This document shows, one piece after another, positions 58,344-64,000 of a stretch of 64,000 nucleotides of DNA; within the stretch, counting starts at the first letter, position 1; every line of letters starts with the position of its first letter. The translations under genes were made by a program, and so were the position numbers. The DNA is from CAYNHT01 sp964397485 (lineage in GTDB: Bacteria > Bacillota_I > Bacilli_A > RF39 > UBA660), in NCBI GenBank assembly GCA_964397485.1, contig CAYNHT010000004.1, positions 62,001 through 126,000 of the forward strand. Reading direction: 5' to 3'. Under the pieces are notes generated by a model. That model saw only the letters and a program-made list of their open reading frames with translations, did not search any database and was not told where the DNA came from.

Positions 58344-58373
58344 ATATTATCACACCATTAAGATAATTGTCAA
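58344..58373 (-). promoter_or_regulatory. Promoter of the RCC1-repeat gene
   Basis: TTGACA (58368-58373), 18-bp spacer, TAATAT (58344-58349), extended TGA. Same layout as the propeller gene promoters. Confidence 0.7.
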
Positions 58374-58476
58374 TTTTTGGCATTGATTTTATATGACAAA
58401 CTTAAATATATTGTAAATAAATGTCAATAACTTTACATATATATCTTTTAATAAAAAAAATAGTTTTAAACTATTT

Positions 58477-59877
58477 TTATTTTATTAAATCAATTGTATT
58501 ATCATTTGCATATATAACAATATTTCCTTGAAATAATTTAGTATAGTTATAGACTCTATCTTTTTTTAATTCATTAATAACTAAATCTACTAAATTTCTC
58601 TTATTTAACCTTATTGGTTCAACTGAAATATTTATTGTGCTGTTACTATTATAAGAATAAGTTTTTTTATTTACTTTTACTAATTCATTATGGTATGTAA
58701 CCTCTATACGAATTTCACCATCTTCTAAGTCATTGTTTACAACAACTTCTTTTGTCCCAGTATCATTTAAAATATATGTTTTAGTATTTATTTTTTCATT
58801 ATAAGTAACTGTCTTTTGTTCAAAATTATTATTTGGTAATGAATCATAATATGTTAAATTTACAACTGTATCAACTGCTAAAACACTTCCAAACACTAAT
58901 AGTATCATACCAATTACAAAAGGGAAAAAGAAAATTCTCTTTTGACAAAATAAGAAATTAAATATAATTGAGCTAAAATGACCAATTATAGTTATTAAAC
59001 CTATTATGACTATAATAAAACCTAATACATTTAAACCTTTGATTAATAGGAATAACGCTACTGCTAAAGCTGATACTAATCCTAAATTAATAAAAAACAT
59101 TGGAATCAAAATTGATATTGTAACAAATATTTTTATGATGGTTAATAAAACAGACGTTGAAGTATCTGATGACGTTTTTTTATTAGTTATAATCTCCTCT
59201 TTAACTTTTTTTTCTTCTTTAAACTGATTTATATCCTCTTTTTTTTTCTTATTATTATCAGTTGCTTTGTATTTCATATTTTTATTTTCATAGTTAAAAT
59301 ATTTTTTAAATACAATAATAGCTATTAAAACGCATGTCACAAAATAAAGAATACTAATTAAAGCTGACCACATAAATATTAAAACATGATTAACAGGAAC
59401 AAACGCTACATCTAATATGCTTATTCCTAATTCCTTAATAAGCCAAAAAGGTAATCTTAATATTGCAAAACCAAATAACATTATTATAGCTTTAATCATA
59501 ATTTCAAATATTAATTCAATTGTAATATTGTTGTCTGATTTTTTTACATCATCAATAACGTTTTTAGTAAAATCAGATAATTTTTTGGCTCCTTCTTTAA
59601 TTAAATCTTCTCCGTTATTAACCATTTCTTTGGCTTTTTCACCACTTGTTTTTTCATTACTCTTATTGTAATTAGGATTGATTTTATATGCACTTAAAAT
59701 TTCTTTCGATAATTCTTCAATACTTCCAAAATCAGCTATTGCTTCTTTTTCTGTTTTACCATGCTTAATTTTTTCAGCAATCATATCTTTATATTCGTTA
59801 AGAATATCTTGCTTTTCTGATTCATCTAAAACATTTAGACGTTTTTCTAGTTCTTCTAAAAATTTTCTTTTAGTCAT
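58477..59877 (-). CDS. DUF1700/HAAS-domain membrane protein
   Basis: A 466-residue protein. The N-terminal ~60 residues (FLEELEKRLNVLDESEKQDI and the FGSIEELSKEI segment) are the helical HAAS domain found in DUF1700 proteins. Then five or six membrane helices (130-360, with a charged Lys-rich loop at ~205-240), and a C-terminal extracellular beta-rich domain. ATG at 59877 lies inside the end of the PadR gene behind GAGGAGAG. PadR/DUF1700 pairs are common in Firmicutes, where the regulator senses envelope stress or drugs; function unproven. Confidence 0.82.
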   Translation of the reverse strand: MTKRKFLEELEKRLNVLDESEKQDILNEYKDMIAEKIKHGKTEKEAIADFGSIEELSKEILSAYKINPNYNKSNEKTSGEKAKEMVNNGEDLIKEGAKKLSDFTKNVIDDVKKSDNNITIELIFEIMIKAIIMLFGFAILRLPFWLIKELGISILDVAFVPVNHVLIFMWSALISILYFVTCVLIAIIVFKKYFNYENKNMKYKATDNNKKKKEDINQFKEEKKVKEEIITNKKTSSDTSTSVLLTIIKIFVTISILIPMFFINLGLVSALAVALFLLIKGLNVLGFIIVIIGLITIIGHFSSIIFNFLFCQKRIFFFPFVIGMILLVFGSVLAVDTVVNLTYYDSLPNNNFEQKTVTYNEKINTKTYILNDTGTKEVVVNNDLEDGEIRIEVTYHNELVKVNKKTYSYNSNSTINISVEPIRLNKRNLVDLVINELKKDRVYNYTKLFQGNIVIYANDNTIDLIK

Positions 59878-60193
59878 TTTTTCCACTCTCCTCAATAAAC
59901 TTATTAACCGCTGAAGCAAAAGAAGTCCAAATCTCGGTTAACTCTTCCATTCTTTCAGTACCAAGTCTAGTAATCTTATAGTACTTTCTAGATGGCCCTT
60001 CATTTGATTCAACTAAATAGGTATCAAAATATTTTTCATTTGTTAGTCTTTTTAGTAAAGGATAAATTGTCCCGTCATTAACATCAACAACTTTAGATAC
60101 TTCTACAATAAGTTCATAACCATACATATCTTTTTTACTAACTGAGACTAATACAATAAGTTCTAATACCCCTTTCTTAAACTGTGTGTTCAT
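59870..60193 (-). CDS. PadR-family transcriptional regulator
   Basis: A 107-residue winged-helix regulator. The family segment MYGYELIVEVSKVVDVNDGT, the wing region SRKYYKITRLG and a C-terminal dimerisation helix are visible. ATG 60193 follows GAGGTGG. First gene of a two-gene unit with the DUF1700 protein; likely autorepressed. Confidence 0.92.
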   Translation of the reverse strand: MNTQFKKGVLELIVLVSVSKKDMYGYELIVEVSKVVDVNDGTIYPLLKRLTNEKYFDTYLVESNEGPSRKYYKITRLGTERMEELTEIWTSFASAVNKFIEESGKND

Positions 60194-60211
60194 AAACCAC
60201 CTCACGATATA

Positions 60212-60240
60212 ATTCTATACCAACTACTATGCATTGTCAA
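60212..60240 (-). promoter_or_regulatory. Promoter of padR-DUF1700 unit
   Basis: TTGACA (60235-60240), 17-bp spacer, TAGAAT (60212-60217). Confidence 0.65.
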
Positions 60241-60264
60241 GTACTAATTAATAAAATATAATAA

Positions 60265-60290
60265 AAAAATAGAATTTTATTCCTATTTTT
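60265..60290 (-). terminator. Terminator of the amidase gene
   Basis: Stem AATAGGAAT/ATTCTATT with one bulged G and a U-run, overlapping the stop. Confidence 0.65.
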
Positions 60291-62028
60291 CATAATATGA
60301 TGCCACTGCATCAGCAATAGTATATCCAATTTGCATTTGATTTTTAACAATCCATAAAGCATCATCCATGTGATCGTGAAAGGCTATCTCAACTAATACC
60401 CCATTAGTAACATTTTTAGGATTAGTCTCTCTCATTCCACCTAGTGATGTACTATATCGAACACCACGATCACCTTTTTTATCATAATAAATATTCATCA
60501 ATTCCGATTGAATAATGTTAGCAATATCAATAGCTGTTTTCTGATTTTCATCGTGAACCCAAGTTTCTACTCCTTTATTTTTACCGTCAAATAAATTTGA
60601 ATGGATAGCCAAATGCATATCAACATCATGTTTTGATGAATCAACAACAATTTGCGATAATGTCATATTAGGGTTATTGCGGTACACAACTATTCCCTTT
60701 TCTTTTAGCCTTGCTTCTATATAATTACCTACTTTATTCATCATATCCATTTCATTAGTATACCCCGATAATGCAATTCCCTTATTTTCTGTTTGAACAG
60801 AAGGACTAAGGTAAATAGCAATCGGTTTTTCTTCAACCTGATAATTAAATTCTACAATATCACTAGGATTCATTTCTTCTTTTATAGCAATAGCTTTTAT
60901 TGTCATATTTTTATCAATATATATAGAACCATTATATAAGTTACTATTGTTATTTGGCTCTGTACCATCAGTAGTATAGTATATATCAGCATCTATGGTA
61001 TTTGTAGATAGTCTAATTGCTCTATTAACACCAATTACACCGCTATCTTTTGTACTAATTGGCCTACTTACTTTGTTTAAACTAGTTACAGAAAAATTAA
61101 TCTTTGTCTCTTTTTTTATAGATGCATCAGATTGGTGGATTCCACCTACAATTAAAGTATACTCGGTATTGGGGTTTAAATTGTCTACACTTAAATTAAT
61201 TTCTCCCTTAGTAGAAATATTATCAGTAACAATTATATTATCATTATATAGCAAAGTAAAATAATAGTCTTTAGCATTTTTTCCACCGGTGAACTCAATT
61301 AATAAATCATCAAAAGGAACCTCACTACTATTTATAGGTTTATTAATAGTTATTTCGGTTATTGGTTCTAATAATATATTTAGTGTTGTCTTACTAATTA
61401 TTACACGTTCGTTTTGATAATCAGTACAAAGTAGAATATCATATTTTCCTAGTGAACTATCAAGTTGTTTTAGAAAACTAGAATCTATTACGATGAAATC
61501 ATCATCTACACTATTAGAAAATATATCTTTGTTATCTTTGTTAATAACGTAATAATATCCTTTAGTATCAATATTGTTATCAAGTATATTTATATTAATA
61601 TTGGTAACATCATTATCATTTAAAATATACATATTTGGTTCCGATATTTTGACAATTGGCAATTCCCAGTTATAACTTATTGATGAATTAGCTTTTCTTT
61701 TATTTCCCTTTTTATTATGAGCAATAACATCTATTATTACAGTATCATCAAAAGTTATATCAAGATCATTTATAACAAGGAAATTTTTATTTGTTGTTAT
61801 TGCTTTTATAACTTCGTTATTATTTTTATATATTATAACATCATATTTTACAGCACTCTTACTTTCAGACCAAGTCAGTAAATTAACAGTTCCTGCTTTA
61901 ATATCTTGATTAAAATTTAATATATCAAATTTTCCTGGTTTAATGTTTAAAATTAAAAAAACTACAACTACAATAATAATTCCTATTAAAGTACCAATAA
62001 TAATATTCTTCTTATTTATTAAATGCAT
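60283..62028 (-). CDS. Exported N-acetylmuramoyl-L-alanine amidase-like protein
   Basis: A 581-residue protein with an N-terminal membrane anchor (IIIGTLIGIIIVVVVFLILN). Three to four Ig/FN3-like beta domains follow, then a chitobiase C-terminal-like segment (IYYTTDGTEPNNNSNLY) near 370, and a C-terminal Amidase_3 domain from ~420. The domain keeps Glu (TNEMDMM), His (LAIHSN) and catalytic-type Glu (LVEIAFHDH). The usual first ligand, His of DPGHGG, is replaced by LSPSVQTEN. It may cut the peptidoglycan peptide from the glycan with altered metal binding, or just bind the wall. ATG 62028 follows AAGGTG. Ends in TAG. Confidence 0.85.
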   Translation of the reverse strand: MHLINKKNIIIGTLIGIIIVVVVFLILNIKPGKFDILNFNQDIKAGTVNLLTWSESKSAVKYDVIIYKNNNEVIKAITTNKNFLVINDLDITFDDTVIIDVIAHNKKGNKRKANSSISYNWELPIVKISEPNMYILNDNDVTNININILDNNIDTKGYYYVINKDNKDIFSNSVDDDFIVIDSSFLKQLDSSLGKYDILLCTDYQNERVIISKTTLNILLEPITEITINKPINSSEVPFDDLLIEFTGGKNAKDYYFTLLYNDNIIVTDNISTKGEINLSVDNLNPNTEYTLIVGGIHQSDASIKKETKINFSVTSLNKVSRPISTKDSGVIGVNRAIRLSTNTIDADIYYTTDGTEPNNNSNLYNGSIYIDKNMTIKAIAIKEEMNPSDIVEFNYQVEEKPIAIYLSPSVQTENKGIALSGYTNEMDMMNKVGNYIEARLKEKGIVVYRNNPNMTLSQIVVDSSKHDVDMHLAIHSNLFDGKNKGVETWVHDENQKTAIDIANIIQSELMNIYYDKKGDRGVRYSTSLGGMRETNPKNVTNGVLVEIAFHDHMDDALWIVKNQMQIGYTIADAVASYYEK

Positions 62029-62050
62029 TTTTAACACCTTCTTATAATAA

Positions 62051-62079
62051 ATCTTATCAAAAAGAAAATTTAATGTCAA
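62051..62079 (-). promoter_or_regulatory. Promoter of the amidase gene
   Basis: TTGACA (62074-62079), 17-bp spacer, TAAGAT (62051-62056), extended TGA. The -10 is 23 bp from the ATG. Confidence 0.75.
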
Positions 62080-62090
62080 TTAAAATAAAA

Positions 62091-62111
62091 ACTAGCAATT
62101 TTCTTGCTAGT
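62091..62111 (-). terminator. Terminator of the activase operon
   Basis: 8-bp stem ACTAGCAA/TTGCTAGT, 5-nt loop, U-rich tail. Confidence 0.88.
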
Positions 62112-62122
62112 AATATTATATG

Positions 62123-63079
62123 TTAATTTTTTGTATTTATAGCCCCGTTATCACATTTGTTACCCCAAGCATCAATTAACTTTTTATCTTTATGAATACA
62201 AATTATTTCACAGTTATTAGCACATCTTTGGCATTCTACTCCTTTTGTTTCAAATACTATATCAGCAATATTAAAATCAAATTCAATTTCTATTCCTGAT
62301 TTTTTGGCTAAAATGGCAACACCTAAAGCTCCCATTAAATGTGAGCTTGGATCAACAATAATTTTTTCACCAGTTGCATCTTCAAAAGCTTTTATAACAC
62401 CAACATTTTTACTAACTCCACCTTGAAAAACAATTGGAGCAATTACTTTTTTACCTTTACCAACATTATTTAAATAGTTAGTAACAACTGCCTTACAAAG
62501 TCCAGCTACAATATCCTCTTTTTTATGTCCGATTTGCGCTTTATGAACTAAATCACTTTCCGCAAAAACAGTACATCTAGCTGCTATATTAGTTGGCTTC
62601 TTGCTTTTTAATGCAAGTGGCCCAAATTCTTCTACCTCAAGGCCTAACCTTCTAGATTGACTTGATAAAAAGGATCCTGTACCTGCTGCGCATAATGTGT
62701 TCATTGCATAATCAACAACGATTCCATCTTCTATTAAGATTATTTTGGAATCTTGTCCACCAATTTCAAAAATAGTACGAACATCTGGGTATAAACTTGT
62801 TGTTCCAATTGCATGTGCAGTAATTTCATTTTTTACAACACTTGCATTTAACACAACACCAATTAACTTACGAGCACTACCAGTAGTTCCAACTGAAACT
62901 ACTTGAACTCTTTTGTTTTCTACTTGTTTTTGTAATTCAGCAATCAAATTTTTAACAGCTTGAATAGGATTACCTTCGGTCCATATATATTTTTCAGCAA
63001 TAATATTTTCATTTTCATCTATTATAATTCCTTTAGTAGATATTGAACCAATATCTACACCTAAATAAGCCTTCTTCAT
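62123..63079 (-). CDS. BadF/BcrA-type acyl-CoA dehydratase activase ATPase
   Basis: A 318-residue ASKHA-fold ATPase. Phosphate motif LGVDIGSISTKG at the N-terminus, IFEIGGQDSK and the 4Fe-4S ligand region NTLCAAGTGSFL near 125, and ARCTVFAESDLVHKAQ. These proteins feed an electron to 2-hydroxyacyl-CoA dehydratase-type enzymes. The C-terminus carries an added Cys cluster (CQRCANNCEIIC). It starts at the stop of the upstream dehydratase-like gene (TAATG), so the two work together. Substrate unknown. Confidence 0.9.
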   Translation of the reverse strand: MKKAYLGVDIGSISTKGIIIDENENIIAEKYIWTEGNPIQAVKNLIAELQKQVENKRVQVVSVGTTGSARKLIGVVLNASVVKNEITAHAIGTTSLYPDVRTIFEIGGQDSKIILIEDGIVVDYAMNTLCAAGTGSFLSSQSRRLGLEVEEFGPLALKSKKPTNIAARCTVFAESDLVHKAQIGHKKEDIVAGLCKAVVTNYLNNVGKGKKVIAPIVFQGGVSKNVGVIKAFEDATGEKIIVDPSSHLMGALGVAILAKKSGIEIEFDFNIADIVFETKGVECQRCANNCEIICIHKDKKLIDAWGNKCDNGAINTKN

Positions 63080-64000
63080 TACTTCTTCTCCTTCCGCATA
63101 ACTATCATGTCATAAAATGCCTCTAACCTTGTTTTTATTCCTGTTTCACTAGTTTGAGAATCAAAACTAAAATATAAAATTGGTATTTTATAATCATTAC
63201 TAACATTTTGTAAAATAGGCATAGCATCTATTTCAGGTGTACACCCAAATGCTTTTACATGAATAAGTCCATCATATCCATCTTTAGCTAAAACAATCGC
63301 TTCTTTTACAGTATCAGTTCCTGTTGCGCCAATATCATATTTTAAATAACCCTTTATTTTTGTAACAATTTCTTTTGGTTCCCTAAAAAAGAAACTATTT
63401 GATATATTCATACGTCTTGTTATAACAATACCTTTTTTGGCTAGTTCTTTTTCTATATAGTGATTACTAAAAGGTTCCATAATAGTATAGTATTCGCCTA
63501 TTACTCCAACTCTTAATGGTTTTTTTGGTTTATCAACTTTAATTGCTTTAAACTTTTTAAAATAATCATGAGATAAATGCTTAAGTTGTTTTTTTGTTCT
63601 AACCTTACGTAATTCTTCCAAAAATTCATTATGTAAGTTATCAAAAGAACCATTTTCCACTTCAAAACCAACATTCTCTCTAATATAATCCTCTATTTTA
63701 TCCATAACCTTTACCATTTCAATAACAAGCATAAGCGTTTGAGTTATCTTTTTTAATGATAGTTTAGGGTTAATCTTCTTGAATTCATTATAAAACGTAT
63801 ATGGTTTAGCATAATCAGCTTCAGCCATATTTATAAAATCAACCTTATAACCTAGATCTTTTAATATCTGAGAATGTAATTCACCATAATAGCCAAGTCT
63901 ACATGCTCCACCCGTTTGGATTAATGTATCTGCTCCCTTTTCAATTGCTTCAATATAGTTTCCTAAATTATACTTAAATGGCGAACAAACAAAATCTGGA
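63079..64000 (-). CDS. 2-hydroxyacyl-CoA dehydratase-like protein (5' end outside window)
   Basis: About 307 codons visible; the frame is open to the window edge, so an internal ATG at 63828 is not the start. Residues near the edge (CSPFKYNLGNYIEAI, GADTLIQTGGACRLGYYGEL) match the Cys-containing FeS-binding blocks of the D-component/DUF2229 family. The downstream part has VGVIGEYYTIMEPFSNHYIE and HVKAFGCTPEIDAMP, another Cys block. Partner of the activase that follows. Whether it acts in amino-acid fermentation or an unknown reaction cannot be said. Confidence 0.85.
   Translation of the reverse strand, partial: PDFVCSPFKYNLGNYIEAIEKGADTLIQTGGACRLGYYGELHSQILKDLGYKVDFINMAEADYAKPYTFYNEFKKINPKLSLKKITQTLMLVIEMVKVMDKIEDYIRENVGFEVENGSFDNLHNEFLEELRKVRTKKQLKHLSHDYFKKFKAIKVDKPKKPLRVGVIGEYYTIMEPFSNHYIEKELAKKGIVITRRMNISNSFFFREPKEIVTKIKGYLKYDIGATGTDTVKEAIVLAKDGYDGLIHVKAFGCTPEIDAMPILQNVSNDYKIPILYFSFDSQTSETGIKTRLEAFYDMIVMRKEKK

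Noticed and set aside
63079..63828. Taking ATG 63828 as the start of the dehydratase-like gene
   Set aside because: The same frame is open to the window edge and encodes conserved Cys-containing family blocks, so the gene begins outside.

Overview
The window is AT-rich and gene-dense. Nearly every gene is on the minus strand; only 23509-24270, a small RNA at 27451-27548 and a plsC-like gene at 27600-28316 read on the plus strand. Gene order (secE-nusG-rplK-rplA-rplJ-rplL-rsmC-rpoB-rpoC; rlmN-prpC-prkC-rsgA-rpe; rplS-lepB-rbgA; spoIIAA-sigF-spoVACDE) is that of Bacillota. One-piece pyruvate:ferredoxin oxidoreductase, a 2-hydroxyacyl-CoA dehydratase-type activase and sporulation genes point to an anaerobic spore-former. 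I infer an uncultured lineage of class Bacilli near Erysipelotrichia/Mollicutes, probably intestinal. TGA is a normal stop (ECF sigma and spoVAD genes) and Trp is TGG, so the code is 11, not the Mycoplasma code. No tRNA, rRNA, CRISPR array, transposase or prophage was found.

Layout. 1-1607: 5' part of a large pilin-leader beta-propeller surface protein. 1.7-20.4 kb: transcription and translation core (rpoC, rpoB, ribosomal proteins with an L10 leader and L1-type leaders, nusG, secE, sigH, rlmB, mrnC, rbgA, lepB, rplS, trmD, rimM). 20.5-22.5 kb: thiol/sulfur cluster (thioredoxin, rhodanese, ArsR regulator, thioredoxin-reductase-like flavoprotein) with a palindrome over its promoter. 22.6-25.1 kb: accessory hypotheticals and a nucleotidyltransferase. 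25.2-28.7 kb: recG flanked by two ~98-nt candidate small RNAs, then plsC and ndk. 28.8-32.2 kb: nifJ. 32.4-37.7 kb: two more pilin-leader propeller genes, one broken by an in-frame TAG. 37.8-46.5 kb: rpe, rsgA, prkC, prpC, rlmN, secG, an M16 peptidase pair, deoD. 46.6-50 kb: YcxB-like protein and uvrA with a candidate SOS box. 50.1-51.6 kb: ECF sigma/anti-sigma/surface-protein operon. 51.7-54.6 kb: sporulation operon. 54.7-58.3 kb: a surface protein and a pilin-leader RCC1-repeat protein. 58.5-62 kb: PadR/DUF1700 pair and a cell-wall amidase. 62.1-64 kb: activase/dehydratase-like pair, cut by the window end.

Most notable: (1) the spoIIA operon has no spoIIAB, and its SpoIIAA has Lys where the phosphorylated Ser should be, so sigma-F control must differ from the Bacillus model or lie elsewhere; (2) two similar independent small RNAs with exposed C-rich linkers flank recG; (3) a paralogous family of pilin-leader beta-propeller proteins has almost identical N-terminal modules, divergent C-termini, a shared promoter/RBS layout, and one member with a nonsense codon at an aligned Trp codon.
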